DNA of 64,000 nt from Paramecium pentaurelia. Its lineage: Eukaryota; Ciliophora; Oligohymenophorea; Peniculida; Parameciidae. Shown piece after piece: positions 48,142 through 59,517 of this stretch (positions within the stretch are counted from its first letter, which is position 1; every line of letters starts with the position of its first letter). Under the pieces are notes generated by a model. That model was not told the origin of the DNA and searched no databases. It saw only the letters and a program-made list of their open reading frames with translations. The stretch is from the NCBI GenBank assembly GCA_905183005.1, contig CAJJDO010000078.1, positions 310,001 through 374,000 on the forward strand. The letters are read 5' to 3'. A program made the position numbers and the translations under genes.

Positions 48142-50190
48142 ATGTTCAATTATACTAATATTGGATTTCTATCCCTCAAAATAATTGCCTTTCTTTGCAT
48201 TTTAATTGGATACTTTATGAATTCATAAGAATTAAACAAAGCTTAAAAGAATACTGGAAATCCATTATTCCTTGATAAAAAAGATTTTTTTTATTATGTA
48301 TTTAGCAGAATCGTTTTGATTGTCGATGAAACTTTTACAGGATTCGACACTAATGATGTATATTATCATATTGATTCATAATTCAATATTAATTATGAAA
48401 TTCTTTACAATACTGTCATACATGGAATAAGTCCAATTGCATAATTACAATATTGGAATATCTAATACTAAACTTTAGATAGTGTTACATATTAGTTAAA
48501 AAAGCAGAATAAAACTAGTTATTTATCAAGTTATAAGGCTTACGCAGATTATGATCCTTTTAGCTAATTTTAGTAATTAAATGATGGATCAGAATTAATT
48601 ACAAAATTAAATAAAAATGATTTTGCATTCTATTACATTGATAATCTATAACTATCATCAATAGAATATGATAATTTATTGACTTAAGTTGACAATAATA
48701 CTATGATCATTATACTTAAATTTGACAAAGTCTATTTTTATACAAATAGAACTAGATTATCAAAAGATGAACATACTAAAACTATATATTCAATAGATTC
48801 ATTAACATCTACTATTAGTTGTCTACTTGATACTCCAATACCATTAGAAAATCATGGAATGATATTGCCAGGTTTATTTTATGAAACAACACCTGCTTAA
48901 GATATCAATTAGATTTAATTATTGGATTATATGATGAATTTATATTAATTATATGAACATTATACTTTAATTGAAAAAAAGAAATCAATCAAGTATTAGA
49001 AGGATTTAGATTTATTCAAAGATTAATTTGAATTAGTTTCAACAAGTAAAGATGATAAGATGATTTAAACTTATTTAAATACATTAAAAAATGAAATTAA
49101 AGAACTTGCTGTTGCAATTAATTCTGAAATTAGTGGTAACTTTTTTGTTCTATTACTTGGACTCTTTTTATGTCTTTATATATTGTATTTGATTTTTTTT
49201 AGATAATAAGAATTAGTGATTATTGATTGGTATATTATAGGATTAACAATAACATTTGCATTTATTGAAATTAACTTATTTAAAATAACACTATTTTTAG
49301 TATTATTATTAAGAATGAAATAACCAGTTATTTAAAGTCTTTTAGGATTCTTACTTTTGATTAGTGATTTTCCATTTTATTAATTAATTTCAATTGGAAG
49401 CTTGGTTTATTTATTTATTAAAAATAAGGATATAATTTTAACTTTATTGAAAACAAAATAAAATTTATTAAAATATTGCATAGGAATATTTATAATAATT
49501 ATTTTATCAACATACGTTAGATATTTATTGATTATATTCATCCCTTTGATTATATTTTTATTTAGAAAACATATGGATGTTACAATTCTATTGGTTTGTT
49601 GTTTTTGTAGAGCCTAAAATCTATTACCAATCTTATTATTATCATTTTAATACTTTAAAGAGAATGAATAAAGTTATTTTAAATATCCTGCATATTTAAT
49701 AATAGATATCTTATATATTACTGTAACACATCCAGTATTACCAAATAGTCCTATTTTATGTTAGATTGATGGATATTTACATCTTATGGATATTATTATT
49801 CTTATTTGTTTATAATAAATGTATTACCATTTTACAACTGAAATCAATAGCAATTTAGAAATAAATGAAAAAAGCATAATAACAAGTATTTAAAAGATTA
49901 CTGAATATAATGTTGAATATTTTGATAATATAATTTTATAATTGATAATAGAAATAATATGGATTATCGAATTAATGTTAACAGAAATTTTCTGTTATGA
50001 CATGAAATAGATTGGAAATTAGTATTTTACTTTACAATTCTTGTGTTTAAATTTATTTATGTTGTTATTTTATGTAATTAAAGAAGGAGGTGGAAGGATT
50101 ATTGAATAAGAATATGAGAAAGCATAAAATAAATAAGAATTAGAAACTAAAGATATGTATGAAAATTAAATGAGGGAAATTGAAATTTGA
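48142..50190 (+). CDS. GPI ethanolamine-phosphate transferase-like membrane protein
   Basis: Intronless, 682 residues. N-terminal membrane anchor (FLSLKIIAFLCILIGYFM), a ~300-residue lumenal region beginning FSRIVLIVDETFTGF, the block IDSLTSTISCLLDTPIPLEN then GMILPGLF, and about ten membrane segments in the C-terminal half. The middle block is the hallmark (TPTL..LLG.PIP..N.G..I..) of PIG-O/PIG-G/PIG-N enzymes that add ethanolamine phosphate to GPI anchors. However the alkaline-phosphatase-type metal ligands (DALR at the start and HxxD..GH) are not visible, so this may be a catalytically dead paralogue. Confidence 0.65.
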
Positions 50191-50249
50191 GAGACATATT
50201 TATACATAATGAATGATTTGAACATTAAATAATAAATATATCTTTATAA

Positions 50250-51854
50250 ATGAAGCCATAGGCAGTTCCCTAATCAGTAGCATAAAGTGATCATGAATTG
50301 GATAAACATCATCATGAAAGTTAAGCAGATGAACATGGAGATGAACATCACTTTAAAGAATATTCACCAAAGGAACTTCAAAGTATAAAAATTCAAGGTG
50401 CTGTTTGTATAATTGGTGGTATTGCTCTTCACTTTGTTCTTGGTACATTTTATCTTTGGGGGGGCATAAGTAACATAATTTTATTAATATAAGGTCCTTA
50501 TGTTGGTGCCTACATGAAGAATAGGGATCCAAATGTCACATAATCAACACTCTAAATTGTGTTTCCAATTTTAGGAATAGCCACAAATTCTGTTCTTTCC
50601 TTTGGAGTTAAGTTAGCACAAAGAATAGGATTTAAAACTATGATAGCTGGAGCTGGATTCTTGATTTCCCTCGCATTTTTAATACTGTCCTTCATTAATA
50701 ATATTTATGGATTCATATTGATATATTGTTTTATGATAGGTATACCTTCAGGACTAGTTTATATGTTGCCAATTAGTAATTATTTTATATAATTTTAGTT
50801 TGTGGATGGAAATATTTCCCATTCAATAGAGGAATGGTTTCTGGATTGATTATTGCTGGTTATGGATTTGGAGCATTTACATTTAACTTTATATGCAAAG
50901 CTATATGTAATCCAAATAATGAAGAACCAGAGATTCCTTTTACAGAAGATGGAAAAACAAAAAAGTATTTTTCAAAGGATGTTTTTGATAATGTTCCTTT
51001 TATGTTCTAGATGTTAGCATTGTAAAAATATATTATGAATTGTATTTTAGATCATATTTCCTTTTAACAATAATTGCAACTCTATTAGTAAAATATCCAA
51101 GAGATTTGAATTTAGAATATTAATAAGTTTTAGGAGAAGGAAATAAGAAACCAAGTGGAATTAATCATGAAAAATCAGTAGATTATCATCCAACTGTTAT
51201 GCATGCTGAATGTGAAACTCTTGCTTAAGGTATGAAATCAAAACCATTTTGGTTTTTAATATTTATGGTGTTATGTTCAATTATTTTTGGAATGTTATTA
51301 GCTAATTGCTATAAAGTATTTGGATAAACTGTATTTATTATTAATATATATGTATATAGTTAGGTATTGATGATGCAAAATTAACAGTACTTGGTTCAGT
51401 TTAAGCTGTATGTAATGGTGGTTCAAGATTTGGATGGGCAGTTTTGTTTGATAAAATTGGTTTCAAAAAAGTTTATTTGATCATAGCAGTGATTAACTTA
51501 ATTTGTACTGCCACTATTGGTTATATTGATAATAGTTATGTTGGCTATTTCATTATATTATGTGTAACAATGTGTTGTGAAGGAGGATTATTCTCTTGTT
51601 ATCCTGCTGTAAGTGCAAAAATATTTGGACATAAAGTAAGATGATTAATTAAATATTAAAAGGTGGGACCCATTATTTATGGTGGTTTATTCTTTGTTAT
51701 TGGTTTATCAAATATGTTAGGATATTTATTGTACAAATTTGGAGAACCTAAAATAGGTTATGGTGGAGTATTTTGGATTGTCTTTGGATTTTGTTGTGTT
51801 GCATTTATTTTAGGAATATTCTTTAAAGAAGAACATGATTGGAAAAAAAAATGA
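50250..51854 (+). CDS. Major facilitator superfamily transporter (OFA-like)
   Basis: Five introns (50470..50493, 50776..50798, 51022..51050, 51331..51359, 51636..51662) give 490 residues. His/Glu-rich cytosolic N-terminus, then twelve predicted membrane segments in two bundles. The first segment LHFVLGTFYLWGGISPYVGA resembles ciliate/protist transporters of the oxalate-formate or nitrate-like MFS group; GFKKVYLIIAVINLICTATI and FSCYPAVSAKIFG are in the second bundle. Substrate unknown. Confidence 0.82.
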
Positions 51855-52074
51855 AAAAATTATTCATATTAATATATGTTCATTTTCATTATTTTAAAAA
51901 ATATTTTAGATTAATAATAATCATCATTATTATATATATAAAGAATAAGAATACTTAATTACTTTTATAATATAGATATAGAATCTAATCCATTTTTAAA
52001 TCAATTAATATTTCTTCATTATTATTCTTTAACTTTTTAAATATTACTTAATTTAAATAATTATTATATTGATA

Positions 52075-52820
52075 ATGACTGATACTAAGGGATCAATGGT
52101 GGCTCCATTATCTAAATATAAATTAGTATTCTTAGGAGATTAATCGGTCGGAAAAACTTCTATAATTAATCGTTTCATGTTTGATACATTTGATGGCAAA
52201 GATCATGTAAGACAATTTGAATATTCAAGCCTACAGTTGGCATAGATTTTATCTCCAAGACTCTTTACTATGAAGATAGAACCATTCGTCTTTAATTATG
52301 GGATACTGCAGGATAAGAGAGATTCAGATCCTTAATACCAAGCTATATTAGGGATAGTGCAGTTGCTGTAGTATGTTATGATGTTGAAGGTAATTTCTGA
52401 TAATACAAAGTGAAATAATCATTTGATAGTGTTGTAAAATGGATTGAAGATGTACGTTTAGAAAGAGGCAATGATGTAATAATCTTTTTAGTGGCCAATA
52501 AGATTGATCTTGAAAATAGGTAATTATATGCATATTAATGGAAAGAGTTGTATCAACAGAATAAGGAGCAACCTTAGCCAAGGAATAAGATGCTCATTTT
52601 ATAGAAGTTAGTGCAAAATCAGGAAGCAATGTTGAATTACTATTCAAATAAATAGCAGCTACTCTTCCAGGTACTGAAACATCTTAAATGGTTAATTCTG
52701 TTGTTAACAATCCAATTTAACGTATTAAATTTCATAGATCTATAAGCAAAAAATAATATAAATTTAGATAATCCATAAAATTAAGATTAAGAAAAGAAAG
52801 ATGGAAAGTCATGTTGTTGA
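52075..52820 (+). CDS. RAB6: Rab6-type small GTPase
   Basis: Four introns (52207..52229, 52390..52410, 52520..52545, 52722..52746) give 216 residues. P-loop GDQSVGKTS, switch I PTVGIDFISKTLY, switch II LWDTAGQERFRSLIPSYIR, NKID and SAKSG nucleotide motifs, and a double-cysteine prenylation end KSCC. YYEDRTIRLQLWDTAGQERF and RSLIPSYIRDSAVA match Rab6 specifically. Regulates retrograde Golgi traffic in other eukaryotes. The last intron must be spliced to reach the CC terminus. Confidence 0.94.
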
Positions 52821-52982
52821 TTTTCTTATATTATTATTATAATATATAATTGTCTATTCATAAATCTAGTTAGTAATAATCATTATTTATTCATTTTATA
52901 AATATAATCAATATATTCATATTAATAAATTTGAAATCAAAAATAATAATAAAAAAACATCAGAGTCTTTATAATAATTTAT

Positions 52983-53365
52983 TCAATCACAAATAATATC
53001 TAATTCATATTAATATTGATATTATTATTAAGCTTATTTTGTATATTTTAGTTTATTATATATTTCAAAATCTAAAGTAATCAAATTACTGAACAAATCA
53101 TCATTATAGAGATATATTTAAATATCCTCTTGTAATTCCTATGCAAAATCTAAATTAAATAACATATTAAATTTAAAATCTAATCTTAATCATAATAACT
53201 ATATTTTCTTCTTTATAAAATTTATATAAAATTTAGTTAATATCTGTTATTTTTAATTAAAAATATTGCTTATCTAAAATACAAAATAAAGGACTTTTAA
53301 TTTCTTTCAAATTTATTTCCTTTACATCATTTTATATTCAACTTATGAATTAATTTGAAAAATCA
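52983..53365 (-). CDS. Partial, unresolved gene model
   Basis: C-terminal coding-like segments joined by introns 53139..53163 (25 nt) and 53320..53342 (23 nt): EINLKEIKSPLFCILDKQYF, ITDINQILYKFYKEEN, ELQEDIQIYLYNDDLF, LITLDFEIYNKLKY, ending YQYELDIICD. Upstream of 53365 the frame meets TGA codons and I could not find the start; a coding-like stretch near 53480 (YHSNTEERETQKQDLEHN) may be an earlier exon. Not recognised. Confidence 0.35.
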
Positions 53366-53675
53366 ATCACTTAAATACTTTCAATCATTTATTGATTATA
53401 TATATAAAAATTATTTAATCTATTATATTAAAATGAAAAATAGAATTAAATTATGTTCTAAATCCTATTTTTGAGTTTCTCTCTCTTCAGTATTAGAATG
53501 ATATTTAGAAGGAATCTAATTATATTAAATTTAAAATTTATTATTATAAATGTAGAATACAATTGTTTAACAATGAAAAATTTCAAAGTAAATTAAACCT
53601 TTGAGTCTAAAAAGTCAAGCATTATTTCAACCTATTTTTATTATCTATATAAAACTATTAATAAAATAAATTATT

Positions 53676-54127
53676 ATGAAAAATAACTTAAAAAAACAAT
53701 AGGCAACTCTGCTCCCACCAATTGATAGAAGATAAACTCAACCCATTTAGTTAGATTAAATTAATTAATTGATCAATCAATCATTATATAATCCTAAATA
53801 AAATAGAGCTTAATCTCTATATTCTTTAGAATCATAAGTTCAAGATTCAGCTAAACATTACACTAAGATATCTCCTAGAAAAAATATTAAGGATTATAAT
53901 AAATGGTATGTTCCTCCAAAAAAAAGGTTCCTTGATTTAAGAAAAGAATCTCAAGAATTTTAATAAGAATAATATATTATAAATACATATGCTCAATAAT
54001 AAATGAAATACAATTAAATATTGAGAGAGTCAAAATAATTGGCTTAATTTGTTGAAGAAGTATTAATGATATAGATATACTATAGTTTTATAAAAAACAT
54101 AAACGTAGCCCTTCTTTCATCCATTGA
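53676..54127 (+). CDS. Small basic Gln-rich protein
   Basis: Not recognised. One 26-nt intron (54060..54085) gives 141 residues ending KKHKRSPSFIH. Begins MKNNLKKQQATLLPPIDRRQ; central KHYTKISPRKNIKDYNKWYV; helical end. If the intron is not used the frame runs on to 54447, but that extension is hydrophobic and unlike the rest. Confidence 0.5.
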
Positions 54128-54585
54128 TTTAATATTAATATTAATAAATTTTACGTTCCTATTTATCCTCTTAGAAACAAATAAATTCATACAATTCAAA
54201 ATATACAGAAAATTTATTCAATTTAGAGAATTAACTCTTATTGATTAGTCAAAATCCAAACAAACAACTTTTTTTGTAAAATACAATAATTTTGTTTATC
54301 ATATTAATTTCAAAGGAAAAAAATAGAAAAAAAAATTTAGTAAGTAAAAGTAAGATGATATTATTCAATCAAAAAATTATTAAACTGCATCATTATAAGT
54401 TTTTAATATTCTTATTAAAAGTGGAAAATAATCATTAAGTTCTGTATGATTATAACACTGAATAGAGATGTAAGAGAAAATCAGACACTGTCGTTTTTGT
54501 AGATAATTACTTAGACTTTAGGAATTCTTTATTCATAAAAATAAAATACATTTATTTTTATATTTAATTGCATATATATAATTAA
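54128..54585. other. Intergenic or unresolved
   Basis: AT-rich. A long TGA-free frame crosses it but with no protein-like composition. Confidence 0.35.
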
Positions 54586-54858
54586 ATGAGGAATGGTTTA
54601 TAAAAATAAGAAAGTGATAGAAACTATAATACTTCAAAAATCATATTTCCTTTTGATAATATTATGATAAAGAAATTGAGAACTTAATAATTTATTATAT
54701 AGGATGAAAAAATAGAGTGCAGCATTTGCTTAAAATTAATAATTTCAAATGAGATTGGAAGTTAAATTAGAGGATGCAAACATACTTTTCATTAAATTTG
54801 TTTATAAAGATGGTATAATATTAATAATTAATGTCCTTTGTGTAGGTAGTAAATATGA
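54586..54858 (+). CDS. Small RING-H2 finger protein
   Basis: Intronless, 90 residues. After a basic N-terminus comes a complete RING-H2: CSICLKLI, then CKHTFHQICLQRWY, then CPLCR (C..C, C.H..H..C, C..C spacing). Probable minimal E3 ubiquitin ligase; no membrane segment. It ends 26 nt from the convergent neighbour. Confidence 0.82.
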
Positions 54859-54884
54859 AATTTATTTATTATATGTATTTATAA

Positions 54885-55859
54885 TCAAAATTATCCTGAT
54901 AATAAGTCGATAAATGTATTAATATTAATAATTTAATTATAAAATAGTTTTTTTAATTTAGTAATATCAATTTGCATATTTAAATTTCCTTATTATAAAA
55001 CATGTTCTATACATTTATATTCTAAATCTTAAATAGTTTTATTTAATAATTATATATCTCTATTTAATTTTTATTTACCATTATATTTGTAAGGCTAAAT
55101 TTAAGCCATTAAATGAATAATATTAAGTAAATGTCCTCCAGTAGCATTTTCAAAAATCTATGAAATTTTATCAACTAAATCAATAATTGACAAATCTTTC
55201 CAAATTATAACTTATTTAAAGAGTTTGTATTATTTATAGGTAATTACTTCATATATATTAGTACAATCAATTTAGAAAATCATCAATAAAATTATCAATA
55301 ATTACTAATGAATTAATGTTAAAAACTTATGTTCTAATAGAAATTCAGATAATGGTATTCCATAAATGTTCTAGTATTATTTTTAGGTTTTAATAAAATT
55401 GAGATGTAGCATCTAATATCTTTATTTTTGGCTATCATTTTATTATTCAATTACTCTTGAAATGTTTGTATTCCTCTTATTTTTTATCATAGCGTTCAAT
55501 TAAAAGAATCTATTATTTGTTGTTGTATTGCATCTTTTTTCTAACTGTTCTTTTTTAAAGGATGATTATTTTTCAACATTGGATTTTGTTGAGTAATCTC
55601 GTTTTAATATTTCAATCATTTATTTGTTGTTTTCAATATCTTACGTTACTTCTAATAATTTCAAATTGAATTTTCTTGTATTTCTTTGTTGAGTTTATGG
55701 TTTTTAATAACCATATACTCTAAGTAAGCTTCTATTAAAGACTAACTATTCAATAGGTTAAGGATTGTATGTTGATGAGCTTTTTGTTGGTCTATTACAA
55801 TAAGAAATAGGGTTATTTAAAATTTCTATAATTTTTTTCTTCTCTTATAATTTAAGCAT
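54885..55859 (-). CDS. Uncharacterised helical protein
   Basis: Not recognised. Intronless, 324 residues. Starts MLKLQEKKKIIEILNNPISY, polar first half, then FENATGGHLLNIIHLMAQIQ, QKLNRDIQLLNKTIQDLEYK and CIEHVLQQGNLNMQ. The start is 56 nt below the PHD gene stop on the same strand. Several short alternative frames also look protein-like because of base composition, but only this one is open throughout. Confidence 0.55.
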
Positions 55860-55914
55860 ATAATATTAATATTAAATTAGATTGAATATATAATTGACTG
55901 AAATATTATAAATT

Positions 55915-56785
55915 TCAATACTCTCCAATCAAATCTCTATAATTAATTTTTTAATTAATTCTTCTTCTTAAATTTCTATTATTGAATGAAGTCTCTTAAG
56001 TCTAAATAAGCTTTAATATATATTTTACTTCTTATTAGATTTATTACTATTATTAAGGTTAAGTAGTTTATTAAGTTTGGATGACTTATGAGATTTTTGG
56101 TGGAGATGATTATTAAATTTTTTGTTTTTTTTTTGTTGAATTTCTCAATTAATCTAAATCTTATTTGATTTCATCATCCATAAGATTAAATCGAAATGCT
56201 ATAATTTAGATTCTCTTGTATACTATATTAAATTTTATTATCTTTGGTTGCAACAAAATTAATGTTTTTTTCTCTGTTTCTAAAATCCTCTTATTCTATT
56301 ATTGGACGCTATTTAATAACTGGAGGTTCTTCAATTTTTTTAATAATTTTTGGTTTCTTAATATTTTTGGAACAAGTTAGACAATGATATTGATTAGTTT
56401 CAAATTCTATTTGAATATTTTAATTCCTATTTTTTTATTCACATATAATATGATTCTAAATTAAATTAACTTATCTTTTTACCCATTTTTGACATGAATC
56501 ACATTATATCCACCTTGCCTCATCATCATAGGATCCATAAACCTTAAATAATAATATATGAAAATTTTGTACTTATTCACAATAATCACAATAATTTCCT
56601 TTATTATATAATTTTGAACATTTATCACAAAAGAATAATATATCATTCTTTTTTGATTTGATTTTTTTGTCACCCACATTCTTACATTGAGGATTATGAC
56701 ATTTTTTTTACTGTTATTATGATTCATCATCATCAACTGTAATTGGATTATCAACGTTGTTTTTTTACTTTTAATTGAAATTCAT
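55915..56785 (-). CDS. PHD-type zinc-finger protein
   Basis: Introns 56456..56482 (27 nt) and 56199..56223 (25 nt), plus an optional 18-nt intron (56011..56028), give 272 or 266 residues. Zinc ligands: CHNPQCKN; FFCDKCSKLYNKGNYCDYC; WIQCDSCQKW then HIICE; YHCLTC. The QCDSCQKW..H..C pattern is a PHD/extended PHD finger reading histone tails. The tail is Q/P-rich then basic (NRNLRRRINQKINYRDL). Likely nuclear. Confidence 0.75.
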
Positions 56786-56930
56786 TTGTTGTAGATGATA
56801 TGGGTTTAGGAAGTTGGCTTATTATAAAAATTGTATTGAATTAGAAAAGTATTGTTCCAGTTCTATTGGTTTATTCACAGGCAAGACATCTATATAATTA
56901 TGGTAAATAATTCATATATATGGTATATAA

Positions 56931-57281
56931 ATGAGGGTGTCAGATATATAAATAATAACTTACTCAGCATATTAGGAATTGGAAAGAGATCCTTAGATGA
57001 ATTATTTAAGTTCAAACTTTATGGTAGGTTTTGCAATAGCTATGCTTAATAGAGCTATTTAAACAATGGATTTTGCTGTTAACTAATATAATCATAAGCC
57101 TATCAAATAAATATATGGATATCAATAAATTATTAGCATGTTATAAATAAGTTCAATGTCATACCTGAAAAACATTTAGCATAAGTCCAAATCTTGTGCA
57201 ATACCTAAAAATGGTATTTAAGAATTATTATTCATTCCTTAACTCATTTTTTATATTGTTTAAATTATAAAATAAACCTGA
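56931..57281 (+). CDS. Doubtful small gene
   Basis: A 116-residue frame starting MRVSDIQIITYSAYQELERD and containing MNYLSSNFMVGFAIAMLNRA. The first half is protein-like; the end is not, and other frames nearby look equally plausible, so exon structure is unresolved. Not recognised. Confidence 0.25.
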
Positions 57282-57440
57282 ATTTATATAATTAAATCCT
57301 TTGAAATATAGCATAACAATATAATATCAAAGAGTTTTAATTTAAATTTCTTACATAAATCTACATATATTTAAATTCAATTTCATTAAATTATCAATAA
57401 CACAAAAAATTCATTATCTCCATCAATATTTTAGAATTCC

Positions 57441-57675
57441 TCAATCTATTTTTTTTATCCCTAATTCTACAGTTATTTCTAAAATGTCTTTCAGAATATT
57501 ATCATATACCTTTAATAAATATAATTTCTATATTATATAATTGTTCCTTGAATGAGTTACTTTTTATCAATTAAGGTATTAAAGCTTATTTAATTAGCCA
57601 TTCAATTAAGCTTAATTAAATGAATCTTATTTTTTTGTTTTAACATTCATTTAATTATATTTTCAATATTTACAT
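57441..57675 (-). CDS. Micro-gene encoding a 70-residue protein
   Basis: Not recognised. One 22-nt intron (57488..57509) gives 70 residues: MQILKIQLNECQNKKIRFIQ, SLIEWLIKQALIPQLIKSNS, then DILEITVELGIKKID. Amphipathic helices; no signal or membrane segment. Confidence 0.45.
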
Positions 57676-57821
57676 TCAGCTCTATTTTATTATTATATAA
57701 ATAGTGATAATTATTATAAAAAATCATTAATTTTCATAATTTTCTAAAAATCAATTAATTATCATGATTATTAGTTTATGATTCATATTTTCAAAAATTC
57801 ATTCAACATTAATTAAAATGA

Positions 57822-58074
57822 TCAAATTTCTAATAGTCCTCTATTGTATTGTAATTTTAGAATTAAATTCTTAATTAAATTATAAAAGGATGGATTTGTT
57901 GATTATAATATTTCATATTGGAAAGAATATAAACTAACAAATGGATACTGATTTATATTTATTTAAATTAGTAAAGATCTTAGACTATCATCTAATTTGT
58001 AAATCTCAATTTTATTTTTGATAATAATTACTAAAATCAAAGTCGATTAATGGTGAAAATGGAATAAATTTCAT
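57822..58074 (-). CDS. Micro-gene encoding a 70-residue protein, 40-nt intron
   Basis: Not recognised. MKFIPFSPLIDFDF, then after a 40-nt intron (57992..58031) DSLRSLLIQININQYPFVSL and NPSFYNLIKNLILKLQYNRG, ending LLEI. The second exon is strongly protein-like. The intron is longer than usual and the first exon is uncertain. Confidence 0.4.
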
Positions 58075-58093
58075 TTTAATAAATAAATAAAAG

Positions 58094-58627
58094 TCAACAT
58101 GGGGTATCAAAGAAATCTTAAACTGTGATTTATCTCTTAAATTTCCTCTCTCTTTAGTAAAACCAATCTTTTCCATAAAGGTTTTCTACATAATCAGTGA
58201 AGGTCACTAATTGATATGGATTTTATTTTTAGGCTTATTAGCTTATTCTTGGTATTTCCACTCCAGTAAAAAATTCATCTACATCATTCTTATCATTTAA
58301 ATCTATTTTTGGTTGGATTTCTCGCCTTCTAAAGCGAAAAGGACGAACTTCTTTTACTTCCTTCTATTATAAATCGCTCTCTGTCTTAATATGTCTAAAG
58401 TTCTCTTCACTATCAATTTTTTAGCTAAAAAAGAATCGTGACTTCTTTGAAGACTTTTAATCCAATAAGTTGTCAAGACTATCTAGATTACCTTAAGGTG
58501 AGTTATAGTCTGTAGTTATAGTATAATTGGATTTCTAAAGAGTTTTTGCAGATTAATTTTCTGATTCAAAGTCAAGCTTTAAGACATTACTAGAGTATTA
58601 AGAGAAAGTTGTTTTTCGAAAAGACAT
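58094..58627 (-). CDS. Uncharacterised basic/acidic soluble protein
   Basis: Not recognised. Intronless, 177 residues. MSFRKTTFSQYSSNVLKLDF, Ser-rich middle, basic EVRPFRFRRREIQPKIDLND, then VDEFFTGVEIPRISQQ and LVTFTDYVENLYGKDWFY. No membrane segment. Exact frame; divergent from the next gene (62 nt between ATGs). Confidence 0.6.
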
Positions 58628-58689
58628 CAATTACTATAAACTTTTACAATATTAATTAATTTATTCTTTTATAGGAGTCTAAGCATATA

Positions 58690-59132
58690 ATGTTAAAGCT
58701 GTTTAATAAATATAGAAACCATTATTTATTCAGTACTGGTCACTATTTTCAATTAAAAAATGAAATGATGTAAGTTCTAATTGAAAATTAAAATAATTTT
58801 TGAAATACTAAACATAGTTTCTAATAGATTTTACAAAATTTCTTTGAAAAAAGAAATCCTATAACAGTTAGGTTCACAAAAGCTCCTGTAAATTTATATA
58901 TGGTTTAAAATAATTACAGAAAGATAAAATTTTAATCGATTGTAAATAGATTTCTTATGAACAACAATTAATAAACAGCTTCAATATATTAATTAATCAT
59001 AATTTAATATAAAAAACTATTGAAATCTTTAAGGAAAATTTAGTATCTTTATTTTTTCATGATAGGAATGACACCTACAAACATTACATAATATTAAATA
59101 AGACAAGAATCTTGATATCATTTAAAATATGA
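58690..59132 (+). CDS. Small protein, possibly mitochondrial
   Basis: Not recognised. Introns 58770..58817 (48 nt, unusually long) and 58888..58919 (32 nt) give 120 residues. Basic/aromatic start MLKLFNKYRNHYLFSTGHYF, suggestive of a mitochondrial presequence; then RNPITVRFTKAPKDKILIDC, QLINSFNILINHNLIQKTIE and NDTYKHYIILNKTRILISFK. Confidence 0.5.
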
Positions 59133-59517
59133 TACTGATAAATATCTATGTTTAACTGATCTATCTATATAAATTAATAACATATATGATCTAATTTTAA
59201 ATGATATTAACTTTAATAAGTTCTATGGTATTAATTACTTATATTATTAAATAGTCCTATTCTCTAGTGTAATTTCAAGAATTAACAACTTTAACAATAA
59301 GAAATTTTGCCATATTTTATTTAATTATACCTAAGTTTTTAGATTCAATATTCTATATAGTTATATTTTTAATTAATCATGCTTATTTATATATAATCTA
59401 TTATCAGAATTTATGTGATAATTTAATTATGTTTGGCATTTAAATATTTGATGAAAGAATTTAATAATTGTATAGTAACAATAATTAGAGAAAGAATTTA
59501 AATTAATTTAACTAATT
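59133..59517. other. Intergenic
   Basis: AT-rich region upstream of the ThrRS gene. Nothing recognised. Confidence 0.4.

Noticed and set aside
55400..55620. Apparent frameshifts linking several protein-like frames on the minus strand
   Set aside because: One frame is open continuously from 55859 to 54885 with exact codon count; the others are by-products of base composition and a one-stop code.
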